Shown: positions 37,338-47,026, counted from the first letter of the stretch. The stretch is DNA of 64,000 bases from Micromonospora luteifusca (GCF_016907275.1 NZ_JAFBBP010000001.1:868001-932000), one strand, 5' to 3'. Program-made: numbers and translations. The notes: generated from the letters alone by a model not told the origin.

Positions 37338-37946
37338 GTGGGACATGTCCTCGCCCGGCTGGCCGGCTACGGAATAGCGCTGACACCGCACTGGCCGTAC
37401 ATGTTCGAGCGACACCAGGCTGACTCGGACGCCGTACGGGTCACTCGCTGGACCCCCTCCGGTCCCGCGCAGGTGGTAATCAAGCCCCATCAGCTCACCG
37501 ACGGTAGAGACGTCGTGGACGTTGCAGCTGGGCCGAGTCGTCCCTGCTGGTTCGTCGAGACGTCTACCTTCCGTCTGCGCTGGCCCACTCAGTTCACCGT
37601 CGAGTCAGCGCAGGATCAAAGCGATGGCACACCGTTCTACCTGCACGGACCGGGCGAGGCGATCATCTTCCCTCAAGGCCCGGTAGCGAAGGAACGACTA
37701 GTAGATCCGCACGCCCTTGTCGCCGCTGGGCAGAAGGTTCTGGATCAGCACGTGGCCGACGACGGCTCCAGATTGATCGAGTTGGGCTATGAGCACAACG
37801 AAGAGCCGTGCTGGCAGGGGCACTGGACGATCCCGTACGACTCGGACCGGGTCTTGGTCCTGACGGCTCAGGCGCTCTTGGCGCACTCGACACAGACCCG
37901 CGAAGCTGCGGAGGTTATCGCAGCGTCTTTCGAACGCTGTCAGTAG
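37338..37946 (+). CDS. Hypothetical protein flanked by two repeat copies
   Basis: 202-residue soluble protein with no family I recognise. It starts with a helix (VGHVLARLAGYGIALTPHWP), continues as a mixed alpha/beta protein rich in Trp, His and Pro (CWFVETSTFRLRWPTQF; GHWTIPYDSDRVLVLTAQAL) and ends in a helix. Codon use matches its neighbours. The GTG start lies eight bases after a possible -10, so it may be leaderless; ATG or GTG starts further upstream would add an unlikely leader. Repeat A precedes it and repeat B begins 12 bases after its stop. Confidence 0.6.
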   Translation: MGHVLARLAGYGIALTPHWPYMFERHQADSDAVRVTRWTPSGPAQVVIKPHQLTDGRDVVDVAAGPSRPCWFVETSTFRLRWPTQFTVESAQDQSDGTPFYLHGPGEAIIFPQGPVAKERLVDPHALVAAGQKVLDQHVADDGSRLIELGYEHNEEPCWQGHWTIPYDSDRVLVLTAQALLAHSTQTREAAEVIAASFERCQ

Positions 37947-37958
37947 AGGCCCGCTTTC

Positions 37959-38006
37959 GGCATGTGCGGACGTCGCCCGCCTGACACCACCGCTGACGCC
38001 TTCGGG
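37959..38006 (+). repeat. Dispersed structured repeat, copy B (shortened)
   Basis: 48-bp copy: GGCATGTGCGGACGTCG at the start and CGCTGACGCCTTCGGG at the end are conserved, with about 10 central bases missing. CCGC just upstream can pair with GCGG. The rest of the gap (37947-38264) shows no gene; a stretch at 38085-38110 resembles one at 51645-51672 downstream of copy D (shared CCTGCACCCA). Confidence 0.7.
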
Positions 38007-38264
38007 TCACGCCACACCGCTCGACGGCATCACCGCAGACCAAGGCCATCGTCTCCGTCCGGCGTCGGTGAGCACTTCGGGCGCGGTGACCGCTTCGCCA
38101 ACCTGCACCCAATCTGCTCCCCCTAAGCCGGGCTCGCACCGGGCCGCCGACCGCCGACCGACCGCGAACTGCCGGCCCAGTGCCTTCTTGCGGCGGATGC
38201 GGCCCTGCCATGCTCGATCCCTCGCTCGGCCCGGCGCCTTGATTCCGCGCCTTAGCGTGGCGGG

Positions 38265-39467
38265 ATGGCAGCACCCCGCATGGCACCGCCGTCGGAGATA
38301 AGCGGCCAACTGACGTTCCTTCTCGCGGTGGCGGCGGGAGTGGCCATCGGCAACCTTTACTGGGCGCAGCCGCTGCTCAGCTTCATCGCGGGTGATCTAG
38401 GGGCTGCGACCACGACGGCCGGATGGCTCGTCACCGCGACGCAGGTCGGCTACGCCGTCGGCGTGCTGCTGCTCGTGCCGCTCGGCGATGTCCTCGACCG
38501 CAGCCGGTTCGTGCCGGTGATGCTGCTGGCCTCGGCCGCTGCGTTGCTGTTGTGCGCGCTGGCTCCGACGATCGGCGTACTCCTGCTCGCACTCGGCGTG
38601 CTCGGCGTTACGACGATTTCCGGGCAGGTCCTCACGCCGCTCGCCGGGGACCTGGCCGGCGACACCCACCGCGGTCGGGTCGTCGGCGTTGTCGGGTCCG
38701 GGACCCTCACCGGTATCCTGGCTTCCCGCACGATCAGCGGGTTCGTGGCCAGCGCCGCCGGTTGGCGCACGGTCTTCGTCTTCGCCTCGGTCGTCGCCAT
38801 CCTGCTCGCGGCCCTGCTCTACCGAGCGATTCCGCCGCTGCCACCGCGAACGCGCATGTCATACCCGCAGCTCATCGCCTCGGTCGGCGCTGTGGTCCTG
38901 CGCGAGCGGGCAGCCCGATGGACGCTGGTCCTCGCCGCCATCGGGTTCGCCACGTTCTCGCTGTTCTGGACGGCGCTGACGTTCCTACTCAGCGGCCCCC
39001 CGTTCCGGTACCCGGTAGCGGTGATTGGGTTGTTCGGGTTGGCCGGCCTCGCTGGTGTCCTTTCCGGCCTGCACGGCGGTCGTCTGCACGACCGTGGTTG
39101 GTCGCTTCCGGCCACCGGCGTGGCATGGGTACTGGCCCTCGGCGCCTTCGTCGTGGCGGCATTCGCCGGCCGGTCCGTCGCACTGATCATCATCGCGATC
39201 ATCCTGGTCGATGTCGCCCTCCAGACGCAGGCCCTCCTCAACCGGGCGCGGCTGTTCGCCCTCTCCCACGAAGCCCGCAGCCGACTCAACACGGCGCTAG
39301 CCACCAGCAACTTCATCGGCGGCGCGTTCGGCTCCGCCGCCGCGACCACGCTCTGGTCCGCCGGCGGTTGGGCAGCGGTCACGATCACGGGAGCGGCACT
39401 TTGCTTTTTCGCGCTCACCGTATGGGCGCTGGGACGTCGTGGTCCACTCGTGATCCCGCTTCGGTAG
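38265..39467 (+). CDS. MFS transporter
   Basis: 400 residues, 12 helices. The start ([20 protein letters not shown]) and motif A region (PLGDVLDRSRF) match a widespread actinobacterial and proteobacterial MFS group (YnfM-like) of unknown substrate. TAGCGT ending six bases ahead of the ATG could be a -10, giving a leaderless transcript. No regulator is adjacent. Confidence 0.9.
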   Translation: MAAPRMAPPSEISGQLTFLLAVAAGVAIGNLYWAQPLLSFIAGDLGAATTTAGWLVTATQVGYAVGVLLLVPLGDVLDRSRFVPVMLLASAAALLLCALAPTIGVLLLALGVLGVTTISGQVLTPLAGDLAGDTHRGRVVGVVGSGTLTGILASRTISGFVASAAGWRTVFVFASVVAILLAALLYRAIPPLPPRTRMSYPQLIASVGAVVLRERAARWTLVLAAIGFATFSLFWTALTFLLSGPPFRYPVAVIGLFGLAGLAGVLSGLHGGRLHDRGWSLPATGVAWVLALGAFVVAAFAGRSVALIIIAIILVDVALQTQALLNRARLFALSHEARSRLNTALATSNFIGGAFGSAAATTLWSAGGWAAVTITGAALCFFALTVWALGRRGPLVIPLR

Positions 39468-39603
39468 GACGGACGGCGCTGTGACGGACCGCCGTGGAAC
39501 CTCCCTCAACCGCGCAACATGTGCCCGTAGTGCCCGTAGTGCCCCGGACTCCGACCCACCATGACGCCCTCGTGCGCAGTCCACGCGTCCGCTTCTCGGC
39601 TAC

Positions 39604-40014
39604 CTATAACCAGGCCCACGGGCGGACGAGTCGCCAAAGGCGCCCACGCCAGCGCGCACGGCGCGGGTGCAAGAACTCCTCGATGTCCTCCAGCGCGTTA
39701 GTCGCGGTGCCCCTGATGTGAGGCCTCAGACGCGCCTTGCGCAATGCGACGACGACACGACCTTCGTCGAGTCGACCGTAAACCCTTGCAAGATGCCCAA
39801 GGCAGGTAGCGGACAGCGCTTGAACCTGGCGGTCATCATGGTCGAGCAGAGCCAGGTAAAGCTCCTGCGACTCCCTCCAGTCGCCGTCGCCGTACAACGC
39901 GCACCCCACCATGGCATCCAAAGCACCCGTGATGTCTTCGCGATCGAGAGCCGCCCGCACATCGACCGGCCGGGCCGGCGGCGGATTGTGAAACGTTCGG
40001 TGCTCGTGGGTCAC
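39604..40014 (-). CDS. HEAT-like repeat protein, function unknown
   Basis: About 136 residues with a helical-repeat core: ALDAMVGCALYGDGDWRESQ, then ELYLALLDHDDRQVQALSAT, CLGHLARVYGRLDE and a basic tail (RRARWRGRLWRLVRPW). Small proteins of this kind recur as stand-alone genes in actinomycetes and resemble immunity proteins, but no toxin gene is adjacent. GTG at 40014 has GAGG nine bases upstream; ATG at 40023 would leave no spacing. Confidence 0.7.
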   Translation of the reverse strand: MTHEHRTFHNPPPARPVDVRAALDREDITGALDAMVGCALYGDGDWRESQELYLALLDHDDRQVQALSATCLGHLARVYGRLDEGRVVVALRKARLRPHIRGTATNALEDIEEFLHPRRARWRGRLWRLVRPWAWL

Positions 40015-40263
40015 GCCCTGCATCCTCTGTCATCGCCGCCGTAGGCCGGCATCCGATCCTCGACATGGTCGGATGCGCTCCCAACGATCGGCCGCCACAC
40101 CCGATCAGCGGCAGAGGCCGCACGTTAGAGCAGACGCCAGGTTCGTGGATCATCTGGATTCGTTCGACATGCAGATCTGGCTGATCGAAGCGTGGACGGG
40201 GCCCTCCCTGGTTCCTCAGACGACGCTACAGCGCTGTCGATGTTCACCGTCGGATCGTACTGA

Positions 40264-40455
40264 TCAAGGCCCTCAACCTCACTCGCTTGCCGCCGGTTGG
40301 TGGCGATCCAGGGCGCGAAGAACGTGGTGCAGGCCGTGGAGGCCCCGCATCGACACCGAGTGCCCACCGCCGGCGTCATCTACCGCGACCCGGACACCGT
40401 CCACATGCTCAGCAATGTGGGCGGCACCAGCTACATCCGCGCCTGGTCGAACTGA
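40264..40455 (+). pseudogene. C-terminal remnant of an unidentified protein
   Basis: An in-frame stretch after a TGA at 40261 reads LVAIQGAKNVVQAVEAPHRH, then TAGVIYRDPDTVHMLSNVGG and TSYIRAWSN before a stop. Residue composition and phase look protein-coding, but there is no start with ribosome-binding site and the piece is only about 50 residues. The parent family is not recognised. The remainder of 40015-40536 shows nothing else. Confidence 0.3.
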
Positions 40456-40536
40456 AGTAACCGCTGGCATGGCGGTCCGACGGAAAAAACCGGCATTCCG
40501 GAAAAACCACCGCAGTAGGTGCGTAACGTGCCGGAC

Positions 40537-42342
40537 ATGGTCTCTCGTACATGGCGTAACCTGTTGCTCACAGCGCTCGGGATGGGCGTGCTCGCTGGTG
40601 CCGGTCAACTCGGCATCGCGTTCAGCTTCGGCATCGTCCAGCTCACCGGCGCCTCCACCGGCGCCGCCGTCAACCAGTGGCCTGCCCAGCTCGTCTGGGT
40701 GGGCTGGTTCGCGGCACACGCCGCCGTAGCCGGCACCGTCGTCGCCGCACGCCTGGCTCGCCGGTTCGGGGTGCTGGAGAGCACGGGCAGGTTGGTGGCC
40801 GTCGCCGCCGCCGCCGCGCTGGGCGCCACCGTCGTGGCGCCTCTCTGCGTCCGGCCGGCCCAGGCCGCCGAGCGCTTCGCTGTGGACCCGATCTTGGCCG
40901 TCGGCATCTGCGCGACCCTCGGCGCGCTGGTTGGCGCGGGTGCCGCGATCGCCGTACTGGTGAAGCCGCCGCTGGGTTGGAACATGGCGGCAGTGGGCGG
41001 CGTGGTTTGGCTGCTGGCGCTCGTCTCGGTCGTCCCGTCGCTCGCAACCGCCGGGCCGTTGCCCGCCGTACGGCTCGGTGTGCTGGAGCCGGCCGGGCTC
41101 GACGCCGACACGGCACACCGGCTGGCGATCCTGATTCTGCCGGCGGCGGCCCTGCTCATCGGAGCGGCGACCGGCGCGCTGGCCCGCTGGCGCGGGCATT
41201 CGCCGCTGGTCAACGGCGTGACCGGCACGGCCGGCACGGTGCTGGTCGCGTTCACCTATCTGACCGCCGGTCCCGGCGACGCCGTCGACCGGTACCAGAT
41301 GACGCCGTACTACGGGGCGCTGCTCGCCGTCGCCGCCGGTGTGCTCGGTTCGGCCGCCGCCGCGTTGTTCCGCTGGCCGCTCCTGCCGCGCACCGCCGAA
41401 GCGCAGGTCGCCGAGCCAACCGACATCCTCCATCCGCTGTCCGCCGGCCCCGCCGTACGGCAGGCCATGAGGCCGACCGTTGGTGGTACGACCGACGAGC
41501 CGGAGCCCGTCGACCTGGCCGGCACGGGGCCGGTCGTCCGCGCGACCGCAGCGAAGCTCCCGACCGCAGCCGAACCGCTGGGCTTCGGTGCACCGGCTGG
41601 GGACCGGGACGCCAGCGCCGCGCTGGCTGTTAGCGCCGCATCGGCCGACCTCGCCACACCGGCCGACCTCGACGACACCCCGGAGACATCGGAACCGGCC
41701 CCCGCGGCGGCGGCCCACCTTCCCGCGGGACCCGGCGGGGACGGCTCCGGGACGGCGGAAGCCGACAACACCGAACCCGAAGGGATGTCGCCCGACGGGG
41801 CCCTCGTCGCCCCAGGGACCCTCCGGATGTACCAGCCGCCGAAGACCGACCGGACGCGGGTTCAGGCGACCTGGCCGGTCGTTCCGGCGCGGCGGGTGCC
41901 GCCCTCGGCCGAGCCTGCTCCGGGCGCCGAGGCGACCCAGTCAGCCGACACGCAAGAGAGGCCCGAACCGGTGCTCCCACCTCGGCACCGGCCGCCCCTG
42001 CCCAACCTGAACCAGGCCGCGAACTGGGACGCCCTCGCGACCGCCCGGCGCGCCGGGCCCCCGCCCACGACCGATGCCGCGCCAGCCCGCCCCGCCGGGA
42101 CCGACCCGGCCCCCGCGCCGGCCGACCCGGCACCCGTCGTCGAGGCGGGACGGGCCAGCGGGCGGCTGGGCCTGTTCCGGCGCAACAAGTCCCGGGCCGA
42201 CGGGGACCGCGCGGGCACCCCGGCGGACGGCGAGCCGCTGCCGACGCAGGACGCGGAGTTCGTCGACTGGGTGACCCGGCTGGGCAATCCGGTGGCGGAC
42301 AACGAGCCGGATCAGGAGATGCGGGGCAGGGCCAGGACGTAA
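40537..42342 (+). CDS. Large membrane protein with disordered Pro/Ala-rich C-terminal half
   Basis: About 601 residues. The first 290 hold roughly eight hydrophobic helices (from [20 protein letters not shown] to [20 protein letters not shown]). The rest is low-complexity, rich in Pro, Ala, Asp and Glu, with a short conserved-looking block ([16 protein letters not shown]), a basic patch ([14 protein letters not shown]) and an ordered end ([14 protein letters not shown]). I recognise no domain; the layout suggests a membrane anchor with a long cytoplasmic tethering tail. ATG at 40537 was chosen; GTG at 40519 is possible. Confidence 0.75.
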   Translation: MVSRTWRNLLLTALGMGVLAGAGQLGIAFSFGIVQLTGASTGAAVNQWPAQLVWVGWFAAHAAVAGTVVAARLARRFGVLESTGRLVAVAAAAALGATVVAPLCVRPAQAAERFAVDPILAVGICATLGALVGAGAAIAVLVKPPLGWNMAAVGGVVWLLALVSVVPSLATAGPLPAVRLGVLEPAGLDADTAHRLAILILPAAALLIGAATGALARWRGHSPLVNGVTGTAGTVLVAFTYLTAGPGDAVDRYQMTPYYGALLAVAAGVLGSAAAALFRWPLLPRTAEAQVAEPTDILHPLSAGPAVRQAMRPTVGGTTDEPEPVDLAGTGPVVRATAAKLPTAAEPLGFGAPAGDRDASAALAVSAASADLATPADLDDTPETSEPAPAAAAHLPAGPGGDGSGTAEADNTEPEGMSPDGALVAPGTLRMYQPPKTDRTRVQATWPVVPARRVPPSAEPAPGAEATQSADTQERPEPVLPPRHRPPLPNLNQAANWDALATARRAGPPPTTDAAPARPAGTDPAPAPADPAPVVEAGRASGRLGLFRRNKSRADGDRAGTPADGEPLPTQDAEFVDWVTRLGNPVADNEPDQEMRGRART

Positions 42343-42362
42343 CCGATGCGCTGCTGCTGCAG

Positions 42363-42490
42363 CCACGGGGCAGATACAACTCCTGGTCGATCAGCGTGCG
42401 CCCGTGCGAGCCGGCGTAGGCCAGGAACACCCCGAGCTGGCAGTTCTCCGTCCGTCCGGCCGTGCCTGGGTACTGGCGCTGCACCCCGGC
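42363..42490 (-). pseudogene. IS701-family transposase fragment
   Basis: The minus strand reads [40 protein letters not shown]: the conserved block around the first catalytic Asp region of IS701-type DDE transposases. Only about 42 residues remain and no terminal repeats were found. It sits between converging genes. It shows past insertion and decay here. Confidence 0.7.
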
Positions 42491-42574
42491 CGACTGCCGG
42501 TGAAGGCCCCGGGCAGGTGCAGGTGCTCGCCCGGTCCGGTGTCGACGGTCTGATCGACCCCGTCGGCGGCAACT

Positions 42575-42613
42575 CCCTGCGTTCGGTCGCCCCGCTGGTG
42601 ACCGAACGCAGGG
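42575..42613. terminator. Bidirectional hairpin terminator
   Basis: Perfect 14-bp stem (CCCTGCGTTCGGTC with GACCGAACGCAGGG) and an 11-base loop, between the + strand membrane-protein gene and the - strand secreted-protein gene. It could instead be a relic of the neighbouring insertion element. Confidence 0.6.
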
Positions 42614-42683
42614 CAGATGCTGCCAGCGGCCGACGCCACCGTTTACGAACTGGGCAGCCTCCGAGCCAACCCGGGGCTCCAGG

Positions 42684-43457
42684 TCAGCAGCCCAGCCGCT
42701 TACTCGAAAGGGCGATGTCGTCGATCCAGAGGTCAAACTCGCCCGGCGTCGTGCCGCCCTGGTAGAGCTGCCAGCCGATCTTCACCGTGTCGACCGTCGG
42801 CAGGACGAAGGGAACATCGTTGCCACCGTGGTCACTCGTGGAGGCGGTCAGCTCCGGGTTCGCCACGCCGTCGATCCACACGGCGACGCGGTTGTCCGCC
42901 GCGTCGATTTTCCACTCGAAGCACTGCCAGGTGTCCTCAGCGACCGGGGCGGACTCCCGCCAGTTGGTCCAGTCGCCGGTCGGACCGCCGTCGGCGCCGA
43001 CCCCCCAGAAGGTTCCGGGGACCGTGGGCGCGTACTGACCACCGACCGGACGGACGACCTCCGCGCTGCCGGTGCCGGTCGCTTCCACCAGCGTGAAGTG
43101 CGCCCAGTCCGGGGCCGTGGGGAAGGCATCGACACGCAGACGCATCCGGCCGTAGAAGCGGTTGCCCGGCGCGGCGAAGTCGTCGACGCGCAGGAAGGCG
43201 CGTCCGTTGTCAACCGTGCGGATGTGCAGCACCTGGTTGCCACGACGGGCACGTTCGACGGTGAGCGTGCCGTGGCGGGTGTCGACGCCCCAGTTCAACG
43301 TGCTGGGCCCTCCGGGAGGCAGTCGCTCGAAGTCCTCACAGAAGAGCAGGCCACGGGGGCACGAGGACGGGGAGGCCCCCGATGCGCCGGCCGGGTTACT
43401 GCCGACTGCGGTGCCGAGGATCAGGGCGGCGCTGAACACCGCGAGAAATTTGCGCAT
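42684..43457 (-). CDS. Secreted concanavalin-like (Cip1-type) protein
   Basis: 257 residues. A Sec signal ([19 protein letters not shown], cut near ASG) precedes a beta-rich domain: [53 protein letters not shown] and [12 protein letters not shown]. This resembles the jelly-roll fold of polysaccharide lyases and fungal Cip1, suggesting carbohydrate binding or cleavage outside the cell; catalytic residues were not identified. ATG at 43457 was chosen because GGAGG is six bases upstream of it and directly abuts the earlier ATG at 43463. Confidence 0.7.
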   Translation of the reverse strand: MRKFLAVFSAALILGTAVGSNPAGASGASPSSCPRGLLFCEDFERLPPGGPSTLNWGVDTRHGTLTVERARRGNQVLHIRTVDNGRAFLRVDDFAAPGNRFYGRMRLRVDAFPTAPDWAHFTLVEATGTGSAEVVRPVGGQYAPTVPGTFWGVGADGGPTGDWTNWRESAPVAEDTWQCFEWKIDAADNRVAVWIDGVANPELTASTSDHGGNDVPFVLPTVDTVKIGWQLYQGGTTPGEFDLWIDDIALSSKRLGC

Positions 43458-43835
43458 GGTCATCCTCCATCACGGCTGGTCACCACCACAGGGTCGGGCC
43501 AGCAGGAACTCTCCGGTCATCCGACGCTGCGCTGCTCCCGCTCGCATCGTTGCGATGCGGTTGCTCGCGCTGCGGCGATCCGAGCCATTCCGGCACGACC
43601 GCATCAGCTCCGTTTACATTGATCGGCATGAGTATATGTGAAGAGGTTGCCTTCGGTCGGCCGGCACCGGATCCCGCGTCCCGCGTCCCGCGCGCGCTGA
43701 GTAAGGGCGGCAGCATCTGCCCGCGGACGGTGACAGCAGCAGCCGCGTAAAAGGGGCGTACCGTCGGAATATCCTCCGGCCTGGACAAACACGGTCGAGA
43801 TGGTAGACAGAACGGCGGCGCGAAGGGGTCACCTG
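43458..43835. other. Divergent intergenic region
   Basis: 378 bases between the secreted-protein and AAA-ATPase starts. It includes a small hairpin CGCATCG-TTG-CGATGCG (about 43543-43559) and three tandem CCCGCGT-like units near 43673-43693. A 40-codon frame at 43629 is not convincing as a gene. Confidence 0.4.
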
Positions 43836-44609
43836 ATGGCCAGTGGAGACAAGTCGTCGGACCCGCGTCGAGACAGCGGTGGGTTCCTGCGCTGCGTGGA
43901 ACTGACCAACGACGACGCGGACCGCTCCGCCTATCCGTTCACGCTGCCCATCGTCGCCGGCCTACGGGCGGCCGGCCGATTGGAGCTGGATCCGGCGGTG
44001 ACGTTCCTGGCCGGAGACAACGGCACCGGCAAGTCAACTCTGATCGAGGCGATCGCGGTAGCGGCTGGGTTCAACCCCGAGGGCGGATCCACCAACTTCC
44101 GGTTCAGCACGCGGGCCACCGAGTCGTCTCTTGGTGAACACCTACGACTGGTACGCGGCACCAGGAAGCCGCGCACCGGGTTCTTCCTGCGGGCCGAGTC
44201 GTTCTACAACGTGGCCACCGAGATCGACCGCCTTGGTGTCGTCGACGGCTACGGTGGCACCAGCCTGCACGAACGATCCCACGGCGAGTCGTTCCTCGAT
44301 CTGGCCACCCACCGGTTCAAGCCCCAAGGCCTGTACCTGCTCGACGAACCGGAAGCCGCCCTGTCCGTGCATGGCTGCCTGGCGCTGCTCACCCGCATCC
44401 ACGACCTCACTCAGGCCGGCGCACAGTTCGTCATCGCCACCCACTCCCCCATCCTGCTGGCCGTCCCACACGCCAGGATCCTGCAGATCGAACCCGACGG
44501 CGTCATCAACCCCGTCGACTACGACGACGCTCAGCCGGTAGTACTGACCCGCTCGTTTCTGGCCAACCCGCAGCGCTACCTGCACCACCTGTTCCGCGAC
44601 GGCAACTGA
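43836..44609 (+). CDS. AAA (SMC-like) ATPase, single-gene
   Basis: 257 residues. Walker A is GDNGTGKSTLIEA (about residues 66-78); Walker B is GLYLLDEPEAALS, followed by the His-containing QFVIATHSPILLAV. This is the ABC/SMC-type ATPase group of stand-alone predicted ATPases (PF13304/PF13476-like), without the coiled coil or a TOPRIM domain. No nuclease or other partner is adjacent, so a defence role cannot be claimed. GAAGGGG precedes the ATG at 43836; ATG at 43800 is less likely. Confidence 0.85.
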   Translation: MASGDKSSDPRRDSGGFLRCVELTNDDADRSAYPFTLPIVAGLRAAGRLELDPAVTFLAGDNGTGKSTLIEAIAVAAGFNPEGGSTNFRFSTRATESSLGEHLRLVRGTRKPRTGFFLRAESFYNVATEIDRLGVVDGYGGTSLHERSHGESFLDLATHRFKPQGLYLLDEPEAALSVHGCLALLTRIHDLTQAGAQFVIATHSPILLAVPHARILQIEPDGVINPVDYDDAQPVVLTRSFLANPQRYLHHLFRDGN

Positions 44610-44716
44610 ACCCGGGCGAGACAGAGAGCTGGGTGGGTTGGTCGGCCTCCGGTCGCGAGCTCGCCGAAGTCGCTGTCACGCCGCCTGCCCGGTCGAGTAA
44701 GCCGAGCAACGCAGTG

Positions 44717-45694
44717 TCAGCTGGAATCAGGGCCGAGACTGCGCATCAGCACCGCGTACCCGCGCCCCGAACCGACGAAGCCGAGCTTGCGGTAGAGCGC
44801 GAGAGCCGCCGGATTGGTGTCACTCACCCGGAGGCGAACCTGCTGAAAGCCTGCGGACCAAGCCCTGCGGAGGGCGTGTGTGATCATGGCGGTGGCGAGG
44901 CCACGGCGGCGCCAGGAAGCTCGTGTGCCCAGACAGTGCAGCACCGCGGTGGGTTTCTCCGTGTCGTCGTCGGCGAGCGCAAACAGGAAGCCGGCCACCG
45001 GGTTCTCGGCCCCACCCGCCTCCACGAGCACCAGGCAGGACAGGTCGGGCAGGAATCGGGGGTGCGCGATGGCGTGCGCTGGCCAGGTGCGCTGGTCTGG
45101 TCGGATCGCGGACGGGCTGTCGGCGTAGGCCTCGTTGTGGGCCAGCCGCGCCAGCTCCTCGTAGCGCTCGTCGACGGGGCTGAGCACCAGGCCAGGCGGC
45201 AGCACTTCGGTGGGCAGCGACTCCGACAGCGCCAGGACCAGGTCCCGCTCGTGCCGGACCAGCTCGAAGCCGTGCCGGGCCAACAGCTCGTGTCCGACGC
45301 GGTCGTTCTCGGCGCACCGGGTGCCGAGGACGGCTGCCAGCGCGGATCCGCGGGCCTGCCGCACCTGCTCGGCCTGTCCGAGGATCCAGTGGTACAACTC
45401 CGCACGGACGTCGCTCGCGGTGTCGGGACGGACCACGTTGGCCAGCCGGATCCGGAGGACATGATCGACCTCGCCCATCTCGGCGACCTCCCCGTACGCG
45501 GCGACGTCCCCGTCGTCATCGCGGCCGACCCGGGTGCCCGACCCGAGTTCCGGCCCGAGAGCCGCCAGCCGGGTCGTGACGTCGTCGGCGTGCTGCTCCA
45601 GGCCGACGGGCGCAACCGCCTCGACTCGCCGGAACAGGGCTGCCAGCGACACCGCATCGGCCCGCGTGGCGGGTTTCCAAGGCGCGATCTTCAT
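44717..45694 (-). CDS. Tandem-GNAT acetyltransferase (MshD-like architecture)
   Basis: 325 residues with two GNAT domains. The second carries a clear acetyl-CoA loop (ASWRRRGLATAMITHALRRA) and the usual NPAALALYRKLGFVG end; the first (residues 1-150) is degenerate, ending in HELLARHGFELVRHERDLV. Two fused GNAT domains are the layout of mycothiol synthase, but similar fused enzymes acylate other small molecules and drugs. AGGA lies eight bases ahead of the start. Confidence 0.88.
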   Translation of the reverse strand: MKIAPWKPATRADAVSLAALFRRVEAVAPVGLEQHADDVTTRLAALGPELGSGTRVGRDDDGDVAAYGEVAEMGEVDHVLRIRLANVVRPDTASDVRAELYHWILGQAEQVRQARGSALAAVLGTRCAENDRVGHELLARHGFELVRHERDLVLALSESLPTEVLPPGLVLSPVDERYEELARLAHNEAYADSPSAIRPDQRTWPAHAIAHPRFLPDLSCLVLVEAGGAENPVAGFLFALADDDTEKPTAVLHCLGTRASWRRRGLATAMITHALRRAWSAGFQQVRLRVSDTNPAALALYRKLGFVGSGRGYAVLMRSLGPDSS

Positions 45695-45926
45695 CGACGG
45701 TCATCCTATTGGGCCGACGCCCAGCGTGGGGGGCCGGTCGCCCAGCATCGGGTTGGCAGGGTGGCGGCTGGACACAGAACAGGCATGTCCACAGTCAAGA
45801 GAAGAGCGGTTACGGCTCGTATGACTTCCGGGTCGGCAGCCGCTCACCGGACTGCTCCGACAAACGGCCGGCCAGTCGGGAAGACACCGATCCTGGCTGC
45901 CTCACGGCGCCGTTGGACGTGCAGCC

Positions 45927-46199
45927 TCACCAATAGCCGAGTAGCTGCGCCCACTCCTCGTTCAGTACCACCTGAACGCACTCCAGCACTGACTTTCCCC
46001 TGGCATACGGCGGCCAACCCCGGCCGGCCGGCACTGGTGCGGGCGCCGAGAGTTGATCGGCCGTCACCGTCGACGGCAAACGCTCTAGTTCAGCGCCTTG
46101 CACGTCTCGCGCAGCCAGCACCTCGTCGAGACTGGGGGCCGCCGCTCGGTCCAGGCCCTGCTCCTCCTGGTCAGGGACGAACTCGCAGCCGCCCGTTCA
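45927..46199 (-). pseudogene. DinB-like protein C-terminal remnant
   Basis: The frame reads LDRAAAPSLDEVLAARDVQG, then GRGWPPYARGKSVLECVQVV and LNEEWAQLLGYW before a stop. 'PSLDEVLA-R' and 'VLEC-VVLNEEW' are typical of actinobacterial DinB-superfamily proteins, which normally continue with a further helix and have an N-terminal four-helix start. Both ends are missing. Confidence 0.5.
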
Positions 46200-46601
46200 C
46201 CTTCGTCGCCGGTATCGGGCTGGCCCTGATCTTCGTTCGCGCCCGGTCATGAGCGACCGCGCGCGGACCGCCGCATGATGCAGTCCGGGGCAAGGCCACC
46301 TTGCCTTTCGCCCCAGCTCAGGCCCAGGGCGGGAGGAGTTGCCGGAGTAGCGCTCTAGAAGGATCGGACCTAGGTACCGGACCGGGACGCGATCGCGAAC
46401 CGTGATCTTGCTGGTGCGGTCGCAGGAAACGCAGGTGACCAGGAGTTGGATGTCGAGGAGTTCGCCGTTGGCATTGACGCGGAACTTGCCGTCGCCGGTG
46501 CTGGCGAGGCCGGAATGGCAGTGGACGCAGCGGAACCCGAGCACGGGAAGGGGCGTGCGCCGAAGGGTCCAGGACGGAACGATATGAGGACGCGTAGACA
46601 T
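46197..46601 (-). CDS. DUF1062-like protein with replaced C-terminus, probably a fragment
   Basis: Starts MSTRPHIVPSWTLRRTPLPV after AGAGGGA. The first 90 residues follow the DUF1062 pattern: two Cys pairs (CVHCH, CVSC), GKFRVNANGELLDIQLLVTC and VRDRVPVRYLGPILLERY. DUF1062 proteins are usually near 190 residues; here, after GNSSRPG, the frame turns into unrelated low-complexity sequence up to the stop at 46197. The gene was probably truncated, and the DinB remnant lies just beyond. Confidence 0.55.
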   Translation of the reverse strand: MSTRPHIVPSWTLRRTPLPVLGFRCVHCHSGLASTGDGKFRVNANGELLDIQLLVTCVSCDRTSKITVRDRVPVRYLGPILLERYSGNSSRPGPELGRKARWPCPGLHHAAVRARSLMTGRERRSGPARYRRRR

Positions 46602-47026
46602 GATCCCTCTGAAGACCTGACGGAAGGCATGGGAAAAGAGCCGACGGCGACGTCGGCGACCGATGCACGGCAAGGTGTCAGGTCTAAAGAGCAGGCGGCG
46701 TCACGCGGGGTGAAGTCCTCTCGTGAGTGGGTCGGAGAAGAAAGACCCAATTGCAAGGTAGGGCGGGACGGGCTGGCCAGGCCACCCATTTTTGTCATGG
46801 TTCCGAGCACTGAGGATCGGGGTCTGCGAACCGGACGTCGACCACGCGTCGTTCGCCCTCACTGCGCCTGTCTGCCGTATTCCGGCCGCCCCCGTGGGAC
46901 TTGTTCCTCCAGCTGGCCTTCGCCCTGTTCTTCGGCAGCCTCGCGGGGACGACCGCCGCCTACCTGCCGTCGTCGTCACGACGGCGCTCGCATCGAGGCA
47001 AGAGCGGACAGCAGGCCAGGACGCGT
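46602..47026. other. Gene-poor stretch between remnants
   Basis: 425 bases with no supported gene. A short + strand frame near 46894 encodes one possible membrane helix (LFLQLAFALFFGSLAGTTAA) followed by a basic tail, but it has no start with ribosome-binding site; it may be another fragment. Confidence 0.3.

Noticed and set aside
37054..38006. Repeats A and B as integron attC sites
   Set aside because: They lack the GTTRRRY/RYYYAAC core sites and no integrase is in the window.
39522..39545. Short tandem GTGCCCGTA units as a regulatory repeat
   Set aside because: Only about two and a half copies in a convergent intergenic gap; no partner element.
39604..40014. HEAT-like protein as a toxin immunity protein
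   Set aside because: No polymorphic toxin or secretion gene nearby, so there is no contextual support.
40279..41718. Long minus-strand frame opposite the large membrane protein
   Set aside because: High-GC antisense frame, Gly/Arg-rich with no helices or motifs; the + strand reading has clear membrane helices.
43836..44609. AAA ATPase as part of an anti-phage defence system
   Set aside because: No adjacent nuclease, reverse transcriptase, TIR or other effector; flanked by a secreted protein and an acetyltransferase. Family membership alone is not enough.
46602..47026. Possible self-splicing intron or structured RNA between remnants
   Set aside because: No domain V-like sequence or reverse transcriptase; I could not build a convincing fold by eye.
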